Of a stretch of 64,000 bases of DNA, positions 40,828 through 49,334 are shown in pieces; the stretch's first letter is position 1; the number at the start of each line of letters is the position of its first letter. Under the pieces are notes generated by a model, which was not told the origin of the DNA, made no database searches, and was given only the letters and a program-made list of their open reading frames with translations. The DNA is from Bacteroidota bacterium (GTDB taxonomy: Bacteria; Bacteroidota; Bacteroidia; Chitinophagales; BACL12): positions 124,001 to 188,000 of the forward strand of contig JADJIS010000002.1 of NCBI GenBank assembly GCA_016706865.1, in the 5' to 3' direction. A program made the position numbers and the translations under genes.

Positions 40828-43020
40828 TTATTTTATGATCATTAATTTTTGTGTGAACACATTTCCTTCAGAAATTACTTCCACCAAATATTGTCCTGCA
40901 GGCAATTCATTCACATCAAAATAATTTAATTCAGAAATGGTATTTTTTAATTCCATTAATTTATTTCCTGTGATATTAAATATGGAAATATTTTCAACGG
41001 AATTATTTGTTTGTAAATAAAAATAATTTGAAGTTGGGTTAGGAGAGATGGTAAAAACTATATTATTTAATTCATTAATTGCTGTAGGATTTGTTTCTGT
41101 TGACGAAACTCCCACAACAGATAAATCTTCTCCTTCCAAATTAATTGCGCGAATATTTTCAAAACTATATTCTATATCTTCCGCTTCACCTTTACCTGCA
41201 ATATTATCAATAACAACAAAACTTAATGTTCCAATTTCACCGTAACCTGAAGCATTGGTATTATCAGTTCTTACAGCGCCGCCATCAGCATTCAGATCAA
41301 TACCATTATTTTTTGTTAGTTGTAAATAATTATCTGCATCCAACATCCATGAATCATTAAAATTAATTTTTATGGAACCGGGTTCGATATTTTCACCATC
41401 AACAACAACATTAAAACGTATACCATAAATTTCCTCCACCATATTTACAGCATCACCTAAAACAATTGGAATGGTATTTAATCCGATTGTTGCAGAACCA
41501 TCTGTAACAAAACTTAATGGAATATCACCGGCATCCGTTCTTAAAGTATTTACTGCGTGATCAAAGGAATAATTAATTGAAACTGCAGTAGTGTCATCAG
41601 CATTTATTATTCCATCGCCATTACAATCGGTGTATTTATGATTTGTGCCGTCGGGTAAAGCTGTTGCCCATTCTTCAGCATTTTGTCCGGTCCAATCAAT
41701 TGTAGCACCTGCTCTTGAAGCGCCCGTTGCAGCATATCCCAAACCAATTGCAAGCAGATCATCCATATCGGTTAAACCACTGTTGTCGGCATCACCCGGC
41801 CAAACACAATTAAATATACATTCAGGTAAATTTTCCAGATCGTCGCTGGCAATTATTGTGAAATAAGATGGAAGTCCAATTTCCCAGAAAGTACCACCAA
41901 CTATATAACCATCGTTATATGGTTTGATAACTTCTAAAGTATTATAAGGTGCGTAATTAATTGTTTTTGCAGCGGTTTCCGGATCATACCATTCAGGTAT
42001 TGTTACAATTTCCATATAATCTCCGGGGGAATCACCATAACTGTCTCCACTGAAGTTATATCGTATCATTCTTAATTCTGAACCCACGGTTGTAAGTCCA
42101 TATCCGGTTGAATTATAAAGAGCTCCTGGAAATGAATTTGAACCATAAAAGGTTCCGCCATAATCCACTAAACAAATATAAGGGCTCCAAACATCTCCAA
42201 AAAAGCCACCCGTATTTTGGGAACCAACAACATAGTAACCGAAACCTCCGGTAATAACTTCAATTTGCATAGGATAGGCTACTCCAGTGGCACCGCATAA
42301 TTGCGACATTTCCAAAGTAAATGAAGAAGAAAATCTTGCGAGTGCTGCTGGCAAACTATCAGTGCAAACAAAATTAAATGCTATAAGTGAATTTCCACCC
42401 GGGTCACTTGTAATATCGCAAGCAGTACCAATAATACAACCCGGCATCACTTCATTATAATCGACAGTTGTTGTAGAAATAAGAGCACCAGTAGCATTAT
42501 CAACTGTATAAAAATATACTTTCTTTTCTACGTCGCGTGGTGCAACAACTGCGATATTATCATCGGGCAATTGATATGCATAAACCTGACTACCGGAATT
42601 TTCAGGTAGAAGGTCTGACCAGGCCTCGCTTGACCAAACAAGGTTTCCCGAAGCGTCGGTTTTAATGATCCAGGGTCTGTAACCATCAGCCAAAATGGAA
42701 GAAAGTAAAAATCCACCGTCGGAAGGTACCGGAGCAATACGTTCGGTAATTTCTATGGTTCCCGGGTGATCAAAAGAATTTTCCCAAAGCACATTGCCGG
42801 AAAGGTCATGTTTAACAACATAAACTTCTCCTTCAAAAATATCTATCAATCCAATTTCTCCCAACGAAACCGAACCTGTTGCGTCAACATAAATGTCTTT
42901 TGCGCTTGCGCCCATCCAGGTAGGTGTGCCCTGTTTGGCATAAGACCAGCTCTGTGCCTGTAAATTGCCGCAGAATAAAACAGCACCGAGGAAGGAAATA
43001 ACGGTAAAAAAAGTTTTCAT
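40828..43020 (-). CDS. T9SS surface protein with propeller-like, dockerin-like and cohesin-like segments (paralogue B)
   Basis: This 730-residue protein has a signal peptide ending NLQAQ (about 1-23). A propeller-like body follows (DGGFLLSSILADGYRPWIIKT, DGYIVGGTFWEIGLPSYFTI), then a dockerin-like pair (GDADNSGLTDMDDLLAIG; DCNGDGIINADDTTAVSINY) at about residues 410-490 and a cohesin-like region (NTIPIVLGDAVNMVEEIYGI...). The T9SS CTD reads FTISPNPTSNYFYLQ ... ISIFNITGNKLMELKN ... AGQYLVEVISEGNVFTQKLMI. Segment order is the same as in paralogue A and many blocks are similar, so the pair arose by tandem duplication. Each copy has its own terminator. Confidence 0.8.
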   Translation of the reverse strand: MKTFFTVISFLGAVLFCGNLQAQSWSYAKQGTPTWMGASAKDIYVDATGSVSLGEIGLIDIFEGEVYVVKHDLSGNVLWENSFDHPGTIEITERIAPVPSDGGFLLSSILADGYRPWIIKTDASGNLVWSSEAWSDLLPENSGSQVYAYQLPDDNIAVVAPRDVEKKVYFYTVDNATGALISTTTVDYNEVMPGCIIGTACDITSDPGGNSLIAFNFVCTDSLPAALARFSSSFTLEMSQLCGATGVAYPMQIEVITGGFGYYVVGSQNTGGFFGDVWSPYICLVDYGGTFYGSNSFPGALYNSTGYGLTTVGSELRMIRYNFSGDSYGDSPGDYMEIVTIPEWYDPETAAKTINYAPYNTLEVIKPYNDGYIVGGTFWEIGLPSYFTIIASDDLENLPECIFNCVWPGDADNSGLTDMDDLLAIGLGYAATGASRAGATIDWTGQNAEEWATALPDGTNHKYTDCNGDGIINADDTTAVSINYSFDHAVNTLRTDAGDIPLSFVTDGSATIGLNTIPIVLGDAVNMVEEIYGIRFNVVVDGENIEPGSIKINFNDSWMLDADNYLQLTKNNGIDLNADGGAVRTDNTNASGYGEIGTLSFVVIDNIAGKGEAEDIEYSFENIRAINLEGEDLSVVGVSSTETNPTAINELNNIVFTISPNPTSNYFYLQTNNSVENISIFNITGNKLMELKNTISELNYFDVNELPAGQYLVEVISEGNVFTQKLMIIK

Positions 43021-43187
43021 ATACGATAAAGTTAATGGTTATAAAATTCAGTATTGCAAAGATTAACATAGCATGGTTGTATAGAAAATACAATTTAGCT
43101 ACTTTTATAGCTAATTATCATGATCGATAAATATGTAACTAATTGTTTATCAATAGTTTAATAATTACATAATCCCAATATATAGGC

Positions 43188-44627
43188 ATGGCACTACCTA
43201 AAGTAATTACCATTTATAAAGCTTTAAGTGGGCGGGAGCAGGAGCTTTTTGCCGATTTTGTGCGTAGTCCCTACAATAACAAACGAAAAAAGATCTTATT
43301 GTTGCTCGATATTGTAGAAAATGCCTTTAAAAACGAGGCAACCGGGGCCTGGGATAAATCTGCCGCGCATAAATTGATATTCGGTAATGAGGAAGCCGAT
43401 GAATTTCAGATAAATAATTTATTAAGCGACTTGTATAAATTATTGGAAAAATATCTTGCTTGGAAACAATTTGAAAAACATCAGGACAGAAAAGATGTAT
43501 TGGTGATTGAAAATCTGATGGAAACGGCGATAACCGAAAATGCAGGAAAAATAATAAGAAGAAAAACGCAGAGTGAAGAAAGTACGGATGCAGTTTCCAA
43601 TTTTAAATTATATCAATTAGCAGATCAATATTATTTTCAATTATCGAGAAAGGGAGATAATACCCATTTAATAAAAAGTCAGGAAGCGCTGGATATTTAT
43701 TATTTGAGTAATCAATTAAAGATATGGTGCGAATTAATGAACCGGTCGAATATTCTTGCACTGCAGTACGACAATATTAAATTTGATCGTTTCATTCAAT
43801 TTTTGGAAAATAATTTAAAGGATTACTCTCATTATCCTACGGTGAGTATTTATTATCCTATATTACAATGGTTGAAAGATCCGAATAGTGATGGATGGTA
43901 TGAGGGTTTCCGGGAAAAATTGTTTTTGCATATTAAAGAATTTCCGGAAAATGAAGCGAAGGATATTGTTGCGTATATTCAGAATTATTGTGTAAAAAGA
44001 ATTAATCAGGGAAGAAATGAATTTTTAAAGGAGTGGTTTGAGATAGCACAATTTATGTTGCCTTTGAATTTATTAAACGACAATAAATATATTTCGGAGT
44101 GGACCTATAAAAATATTATAACGGTTGGTGTGCGCTTACACGCATTTGAATGGACAGAAAATTTTATTCACGGATATTATAACAAACTTGCACCGGAACA
44201 GCGCGATAATGCCTATCAATATAATCTTGCTGTTTATTATTATGAGAAACAGGATTTTGATAAAGCCATGCAATTATTAAATCGTGTAAATTTTACCGAT
44301 CCGAATTATTATCTGGATGCAAAAAGTATTTTGTTAAAAATATTTTACGATCATCAGGAATTCGAAGCATTATTATCGCTGAAAGATACCGTGAAAATTT
44401 ATTTGCTGCGCGATAAACAATTGAGTAAAAGTCAGCGTGCTTTGTATAAAAATTTATTCAACAACACGATCAAACTCTACAAACTGCGCATAAATAAGGG
44501 CATGGTAAATGAAGAAAAATGGGCTAAATTATTTACTGCCTTGCGCCAGGAGGTAGACTCCACAACCATTTTGGCCAATAAACAATGGCTGCAATTAAAG
44601 ATAGCGGAAGTTACGGAAATGCGTTGA
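43188..44627 (+). CDS. Conserved helical (TPR-like) cytoplasmic protein, unknown function
   Basis: This 479-residue protein has no signal or membrane segment and is almost entirely helical. The N-terminus reads MALPKVITIYKALSGREQEL. The second half has repeat-like helical pairs such as NAYQYNLAVYYYEKQDFDKAMQLLNRV, which resembles a TPR. No named family is recognised; the length and composition fit uncharacterised Bacteroidota proteins. Its TGA ends at 44627, and the converging permease gene ends at 44628, so the two stop codons abut with no spacer. Confidence 0.6.
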   Translation: MALPKVITIYKALSGREQELFADFVRSPYNNKRKKILLLLDIVENAFKNEATGAWDKSAAHKLIFGNEEADEFQINNLLSDLYKLLEKYLAWKQFEKHQDRKDVLVIENLMETAITENAGKIIRRKTQSEESTDAVSNFKLYQLADQYYFQLSRKGDNTHLIKSQEALDIYYLSNQLKIWCELMNRSNILALQYDNIKFDRFIQFLENNLKDYSHYPTVSIYYPILQWLKDPNSDGWYEGFREKLFLHIKEFPENEAKDIVAYIQNYCVKRINQGRNEFLKEWFEIAQFMLPLNLLNDNKYISEWTYKNIITVGVRLHAFEWTENFIHGYYNKLAPEQRDNAYQYNLAVYYYEKQDFDKAMQLLNRVNFTDPNYYLDAKSILLKIFYDHQEFEALLSLKDTVKIYLLRDKQLSKSQRALYKNLFNNTIKLYKLRINKGMVNEEKWAKLFTALRQEVDSTTILANKQWLQLKIAEVTEMR

Positions 44628-45413
44628 TCAGAGGTCGCGTTTTTTGATGATGAGCCAGGTGCAAAGGCAAAATATAACAGCATACCCAAACCCTACTCCC
44701 AATGCGAGTGCTGTTGGTGCGGCAGCCGGTGCATCCATGCCTCCACTCATAACATGGTCGATCGGAAACGGAACAAGTTTTAAAAAGTAAGTTGCTACAG
44801 GCATATAATCTCCGAATCCATCTGGAAAAATTGCTTCGCGCAGAATTACATCTATAGGAAATAAAAAGAGAAGGAAAATTATAACGGCAAGTCCGGTTCT
44901 TTTAAACAGTGTTCCAAATAAAAATCCCATCGACATTAATCCCAGTGATTGTACAAAATAGGCAATAACAAATCCGCTGTGTCCAAACATATCCGATCTT
45001 GTTTCCGGTGTGGAATAAATTGTTCCGGCAACCAATCCGCTTAAAAATAAAATGAGGGTAGATATTACAGAAAGTAAAACAACCAATAATATCTTACCTA
45101 CTACGGTTTCTTTGCGCTGCAATCCATCAATTACGTTTTGGCGAAGTGTGCGATAGGTATATTCATTTCCTGTGACAAATATTACCAATATTGCAAGAAT
45201 GATATTAAAATAACAGGCATATAAAGTATAGTAATTCCAAATATTGGGAAATCCTAAAACTTTATCGGAGGTTAAACCTTCGTTCTCACTTCCACCGAGA
45301 TTTTTTCCTGCAAGTAAAACAAGCACCATTAATAATAAATATATAATAAACAGAATTTTAAAGGTTCTGTACGGAAGTAATTTCGATAATTCAATTTGTA
45401 ATAATCGTAACAT
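44628..45413 (-). CDS. ABC transporter permease (ABC-2 type)
   Basis: This 261-residue membrane protein has about six helices: RTFKILFIIYLLLMVLVLLAG, ACYFNIILAILVIFVTGNEY, ILLVVLLSVISTLILFLSGL, GFVIAYFVQSLGLMSMGFLF, GLAVIIFLLFLFPIDVILR and a C-terminal GVGFGYAVIFCLCTWLIIKK. The motif EYTYRTLRQNVIDGLQR after the second helix is the coupling helix typical of ABC-2 permeases such as those of GldF/NatB type. It starts 6 bp after the stop codon of the ATPase gene. The pair would export an unknown substrate across the inner membrane. Confidence 0.9.
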   Translation of the reverse strand: MLRLLQIELSKLLPYRTFKILFIIYLLLMVLVLLAGKNLGGSENEGLTSDKVLGFPNIWNYYTLYACYFNIILAILVIFVTGNEYTYRTLRQNVIDGLQRKETVVGKILLVVLLSVISTLILFLSGLVAGTIYSTPETRSDMFGHSGFVIAYFVQSLGLMSMGFLFGTLFKRTGLAVIIFLLFLFPIDVILREAIFPDGFGDYMPVATYFLKLVPFPIDHVMSGGMDAPAAAPTALALGVGFGYAVIFCLCTWLIIKKRDL

Positions 45414-45418
45414 AGATA

Positions 45419-46309
45419 TTATTCGGCGGTTAATTCTAAAAATTGTTCTTCAAGACGTTTTTTGCGGGCATTTAAATGACTCACTGCAATATTATTATCG
45501 TGCAGATATTTATTTAATGCAGCAGGAGAAAAATCGGAAGCAACATTTAATACCACAATATTATTTTCGCGGTTTAATTTATTGATACCGCGATAATTAT
45601 TGAGAGAGGAAATTAATAACTCCATATTTTCTGCAGATATCTCCAATTGATCTTCTCCTTTAATTAGTTGCGCAACCGATCCTTCGGCGAGTAGATTACC
45701 TTTTTTAATTACGCTGACGTGCGTACAAACCTTTTCCACTTCATCGAGTATATGACTTGCAATAATGATGGTTCTTCCGCCGGCGGATTGTTTTGTAATA
45801 AAATCGCGCACCTCGGCAATTCCCTGAGGGTCGAGACCATTTGTGGGCTCATCCAAAACCAATACATCGGGATTTCCCAATAATGCAGAAGCAAGAGCAA
45901 GTCGCTGGCGCATACCCAAAGAATAAGTTTTAGCGGCACTTTTTTTCCTGTCGAGCAGGTTTACTGAACTCAAAACCCCTTCAATTTCACTTTCATCCAC
46001 ACCTTTTATCCTTGCAACAACACGTAAGTTTTGTTCTCCGGACAAGTAAGGATAAAAATTGGGTTGTTCTAATAAAGCGCCGATTCTATGTCGGTTCTCA
46101 TCCTTATTCCCATTGTCGAACCAGGAAAAATTACCCGAACTCGGGTGAATTATTCCGAGCAACATGCCAAGTGTGGTGGTCTTTCCGCTTCCGTTTGGTC
46201 CAAGTATACCGTAAACGGCACCTTTTTCAACCCGCAGATTCAATCCATTCACCGCCTTTATAGGGCCATAATGTTTTTTGAGATCGCTGGTGGATAATAT
46301 TACTTCCAA
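45419..46309 (-). CDS. ABC transporter ATP-binding protein
   Basis: A TTG at 46309 was chosen as start. It makes the protein open with MEVILSTSDLKKHYG, the normal first strand of such ATPases. The frame stays open for another 36 codons upstream, but that stretch is a translated CGTGAATCGT repeat and so is not genuine coding sequence. Motifs are Walker A GPNGSGKTT, signature YSLGMRQRLALA, Walker B VLVLDEPTNGLDP and the switch histidine in IIASHILDEVEKV. The C-terminal 80 residues are an additional domain common in ABC-2 exporter ATPases. The permease gene follows with 5 bp between. Confidence 0.92.
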   Translation of the reverse strand: MEVILSTSDLKKHYGPIKAVNGLNLRVEKGAVYGILGPNGSGKTTTLGMLLGIIHPSSGNFSWFDNGNKDENRHRIGALLEQPNFYPYLSGEQNLRVVARIKGVDESEIEGVLSSVNLLDRKKSAAKTYSLGMRQRLALASALLGNPDVLVLDEPTNGLDPQGIAEVRDFITKQSAGGRTIIIASHILDEVEKVCTHVSVIKKGNLLAEGSVAQLIKGEDQLEISAENMELLISSLNNYRGINKLNRENNIVVLNVASDFSPAALNKYLHDNNIAVSHLNARKKRLEEQFLELTAE

Positions 46310-46782
46310 GATTTTAAGTTTGAGGGTAAAAGTAAGGGAAAATCGTGAATCGTGAATCGTCAATCGTGAGTCCGGCTTGCACACCTGCGCCGTGGTTTGG
46401 TGTTTTTCACCAACCACAGGAGGGCGAAGAGAAAGTATGATTCAGAAATCTTTATAAAAGGAGAGAGGAGGGAGGAGAAAGGAGTTTAAATTTCTGGCGA
46501 AATTTTATTGGACGCGTGAATCGTGAGTCGTGAACCGTGAATCGTGAGTCCGGCTTGCCTTGCCCGCCGTGGTTGTGTGTTCACAAAAGGGGATTGATCC
46601 ACTTTTTGTTTGTAATACCACGGACTAAAGTCCGTTCTAAACCATATAAAATATCCTCAATCCTTAATTATCTCAACTTGATCTAAATTTTTTTATCCTT
46701 TCTAATCCGCCAAATCTGTGTCATCCGCGTTTCTTTTTTCCTTAAATTTGACATTGAAAATAGACCAAGAAACCAAAACTCT
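46310..46782. repeat. Intergenic region of CGTGAATCGT words and hairpin
   Basis: Words CGTGAATCGTGAATCGTCAA and variants lie at 46342-46375 and again at 46515-46555, each followed by GAGTCCGGCTTGC. The hairpin GTGGTTTGGT...ACCAACCAC is at 46392-46417, as at 11314-11338. At 46450-46505 GGAGAGAGGAGGGAGG and TTTAAATTTC(t)GGCGAAATTT form the inverted counterpart of 30825-30868. The last 60 bases are AT-rich and hold the rnhB promoter. No gene is visible. Confidence 0.7.
46743..46750 (+). promoter_or_regulatory. rnhB promoter -7 box
   Basis: TAAATTTG is an exact match to the TAnnTTTG pattern, 32 bp before the GTG start of rnhB. The -33 element is not clear. Confidence 0.45.
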
Positions 46783-47376
46783 GTGCTGGAACCATTTTAT
46801 CAAAATGTTTTAATTGAAGCCGGCTGCGATGAAGCGGGGCGCGGATGCCTTGCGGGACCTGTGGTTGCGGCTGCTGTTATTTTGCCAAAAGATTTTTTTC
46901 ATCCTTTGTTAAATGATTCAAAGCAGTTGTCGGAGGCGAACAGAAATTTGCTGGAACCGATAATTAAAGAAAATGCAATTGAGTGGAAAATAGGAATTTG
47001 TGATAACCACGAAATAGATAAAATAAATATTTTAAAGGCATCATTTAAAGCTATGCATAAGGCATTAGATCAATTTTTAATAAGGCCGGAGCATTTAATT
47101 ATTGATGGAAATCGATTTAATAAATATAAAAAAATTCCGCATACCTGCATTATTCAGGGTGATGGAAAATATATGTCGATAGCAGCGGCAAGTATTCTTG
47201 CAAAAACATATCGCGATAAATTAATGTCTGATCTGCACGATCAATTACCACACTATAACTGGAAACAAAACAAAGGATATCCCACCAAAGAACACCGAAG
47301 AGCAATTATGGATTTTGGGGATACGAATTATCATAGAAAAACTTTTCGTTTGTTGGCTGAGCCGGAGTTGTTTTGA
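46783..47376 (+). CDS. rnhB: Ribonuclease HII
   Basis: This 197-residue protein begins at GTG and contains EAGCDEAGRGCLAGPVVAAA, where Asp and Glu of DEAGRG bind catalytic metal. Further conserved residues are in ILPKDFFHPLLNDSKQLSE and HLIIDGNRF, and in KYMSIAAASILAKTYRD. RNase HII removes ribonucleotides incorporated into DNA and RNA primers. The length is normal. A TTG/ATG alternative upstream is not obvious, and the conserved region starts about 11 residues after this GTG, so the chosen start is acceptable. Confidence 0.95.
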   Translation: MLEPFYQNVLIEAGCDEAGRGCLAGPVVAAAVILPKDFFHPLLNDSKQLSEANRNLLEPIIKENAIEWKIGICDNHEIDKINILKASFKAMHKALDQFLIRPEHLIIDGNRFNKYKKIPHTCIIQGDGKYMSIAAASILAKTYRDKLMSDLHDQLPHYNWKQNKGYPTKEHRRAIMDFGDTNYHRKTFRLLAEPELF

Positions 47377-47402
47377 AATATTTCAGATAAAAGGTATATT
47401 TG
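47373..47402 (+). promoter_or_regulatory. Promoter of the outer membrane barrel gene
   Basis: TTG at 47373-47375, 19 bases, then TATATTTG at 47395-47402 match the Bacteroidota promoter consensus in sequence and spacing. The -7 box ends 4 bases before the ATG at 47407, so the leader would be close to zero. The -33 element lies inside the last codons of rnhB. Confidence 0.65.
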
Positions 47403-47406
47403 ATAA

Positions 47407-48117
47407 ATGAAAGCGCTACTACTTCTCCTGTTAGTATTCACTTCTTTTGGCATGTTTGGTCAAATGAAGATCTCCTATGGTCCGGAGTTAGGCGTAAACA
47501 TGTCGGGCATTCCAATAGTAAAGGAACATACAGCTGATGGAGTTTATGTTACAGAAACCAAAAACCTCCCGGTAATTTCTCCCGTTATTGGATTTTATGG
47601 CGAGATCCAATTTGGAAAACATTTTTTAATTAGCTCTGATCTCAGCTACAAAAAAGTTGGATATACTGATAATATAGTAAGGTACAGAGATTATACTCCT
47701 GAGATTACAAATGAAACATATGTAGAACAAAAATTTGATGTTGTATCTGTTCCTATAATGTTAGGTTACAATTTTTATCTTGGTTCCACACAATTTCAAA
47801 TTAAGGCCGGATATAAATTTAATTATTTCTTTAATGGAATTAATATTAAAAAAGATAATTATGATGAAATGATCTTGACTAAAACGGATCCTTTTAGCTC
47901 GAAAGATTATTTTGCACCGGCATTACATCTAAATAATCAGGGTTCTTTATCATTAGGCATGAATATTAAAGAGAAATGGAATTTAAGTTTATTCAGCTCA
48001 CTTGGATTTGATATTCAATATTATAAATTTAATTATTATAACTGGTGTATTGTTTACTCAGACAATTATAATAATTTCGACCTTGGATTGAATTTAAAAT
48101 ATAATCTGGGAAAATAG
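47407..48117 (+). CDS. PorT-like outer membrane beta-barrel protein
   Basis: This 236-residue protein has a signal peptide (about 1-19, ending FGQ). Successive amphipathic strands typical of a small outer-membrane barrel follow: MKISYGPELGVNMSGI, VISPVIGFYGEIQFGKHFLI, VSVPIMLGYNFYL and a final FDLGLNLKYNLGK. This matches the PorT/OmpW-like "outer membrane beta-barrel" family common in Bacteroidota. The role is unknown; some relatives help assemble the T9SS. A promoter with almost no leader is adjacent. Confidence 0.8.
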   Translation: MKALLLLLLVFTSFGMFGQMKISYGPELGVNMSGIPIVKEHTADGVYVTETKNLPVISPVIGFYGEIQFGKHFLISSDLSYKKVGYTDNIVRYRDYTPEITNETYVEQKFDVVSVPIMLGYNFYLGSTQFQIKAGYKFNYFFNGINIKKDNYDEMILTKTDPFSSKDYFAPALHLNNQGSLSLGMNIKEKWNLSLFSSLGFDIQYYKFNYYNWCIVYSDNYNNFDLGLNLKYNLGK

Positions 48118-48183
48118 CACCAGAACAATCTATTGCCTCACTTCCATAATTTCCGTATAAAAAGACCTTAATTGTAATGCCCG

Positions 48184-48567
48184 CTATCTCACAATTTCCA
48201 TCGTGTGATAATTGGCAGAAACGCGATACATAGAACCTTCCAGATTTTCAGAATACAATCCTATAAAAGATATATCAGCATCGCGCATTGTTATCCAGGC
48301 TTTTTGTGCAGTTTTTAGTTTTTCCTTTTCTTCTTCCGTTAAAACGGTCATCAATAATTTATAATATTTATTGAGTTCAACATCCCATGCAGCGTACGCA
48401 GTATCGATGCACTGTATCATACCATATGTTGTTTGATTTTCGCCGGTGGCGAGACAATCGGTAAGATTAATATCGATTGTTGTGGTGTCGGAATAGAATT
48501 GTGCTTTTGAAGTTTTATAAGTAATTAAAATAGCGGTACAAATTAGAAGTAAGTTTTTTATTTTCAT
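48184..48567 (-). CDS. LprI-like (DUF1311) secreted protein
   Basis: This 127-residue protein has a signal peptide (about 1-21, ending SKAQ). The DUF1311/LprI-like domain follows, with CLATGENQTTYGMIQCIDTA, then AYAAWDVELNKYYKLLM and KLKTAQKAWITMRDADISFI. The two cysteines in the first block are typical and probably form a disulphide. Members include lysozyme inhibitors, but binding to lysozyme cannot be assumed here. The gene lies 10 bp after the RidA gene on the same strand, so they may be cotranscribed. Confidence 0.85.
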   Translation of the reverse strand: MKIKNLLLICTAILITYKTSKAQFYSDTTTIDINLTDCLATGENQTTYGMIQCIDTAYAAWDVELNKYYKLLMTVLTEEEKEKLKTAQKAWITMRDADISFIGLYSENLEGSMYRVSANYHTMEIVR

Positions 48568-48577
48568 GATAATAATT

Positions 48578-48961
48578 TTATTCTATCACCGCATCCACCT
48601 CGATCTCAATCAAATATTCCGGCGCAATTAATTTAGAAACTTCCACCATTGTAGTGCAAGGTCTTATTGTACCAAATACCTCCCCATGTGCCTTTCCATA
48701 TTCCTCCCAGCGCGAAATATCCGTAACAAATAATCGTGTTCTTACAACATCATTTAATGAAGCTCCACATTGTTGTAAAACCTGTTCTATTTTCTGTAAA
48801 ATAAATTGTGTTTGCAAATAAGCAGAATCACCACCAACCAAATTATTATCAGCATCAACAGCAACAGTGCCGGTAACAAATACCTGATTATTCACTTTTA
48901 CAGCCCGGGAATATCCAACGATATCTTCCCATTTTGCTCCGGAGGAAACTTTTAAACGCAT
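48578..48961 (-). CDS. RidA family enamine/imine deaminase
   Basis: This 127-residue protein carries the YjgF/YER057c/UK114 features: SGAKWEDIVGYSRAVKVNNQVFVTGTVAVD at the start, then QTQFILQKIEQVLQQCGASLNDVVRTRLFVTDI, and a conserved Glu near the C-terminus in PEYLIEIEVDAVI. The arginine in VVRTRLFV is the catalytic residue of many RidA enzymes, which hydrolyse reactive enamines from amino acid metabolism. It is standard in length and cytoplasmic. The exact paralogue group (RidA or Rid2-7) is not resolved. Confidence 0.9.
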   Translation of the reverse strand: MRLKVSSGAKWEDIVGYSRAVKVNNQVFVTGTVAVDADNNLVGGDSAYLQTQFILQKIEQVLQQCGASLNDVVRTRLFVTDISRWEEYGKAHGEVFGTIRPCTTMVEVSKLIAPEYLIEIEVDAVIE

Positions 48962-49334
48962 GCGTTGATGTACTAATTAAAAATGATGTACCAATGTACC
49001 GATGAACAGCCAGCGTTAACGTTATAAGTGTGCTTATAATTATAATGCTGAGCAGTAATTTATAATGTACCAATTAAATAAATGTACCGATGTACCAATT
49101 AACAGCCAGCGTTAACGTCATATTTGTGCTTATAATTTTGACACTGAGTATTAATATCCAATGGTACAAATTTAATGAAATAATTTAGGAAGTCATTAAG
49201 CTTCCACCTCCGGCTGCGAACATTTGGTAATTTGTTAGTCTGGTAATTTGGTAATTTATAGTCGGTAGGAAGTCAATCCTTATCATGTTACATTAATGCC
49301 GGCTGTTCCATTGGTACATTCTCACATTGGTACA
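48962..49334. repeat. Intergenic region of GATGTACCAATG words
   Basis: No gene is visible in these 373 bases. The unit (A)ATGTACCAATGTACCGATGAACAGCC followed by AGCGTTAACGT(T/C)ATA occurs at 48982-49020 and again at 49066-49125, each time followed by a similar TGTGCTTATAATT stretch. At 49221-49300 there are TTTGGTAATTTG words and the segment AATGCCGGCTGTTCCAT, also present at 54592-54610. The same word family is at 26219-26285 and 54740-54803. Confidence 0.65.

Noticed and set aside
46310..46417. N-terminal extension of the ABC ATPase
   Set aside because: The extra 36 codons are a translated CGTGAATCGT repeat; the fold starts at MEVILSTSDL.
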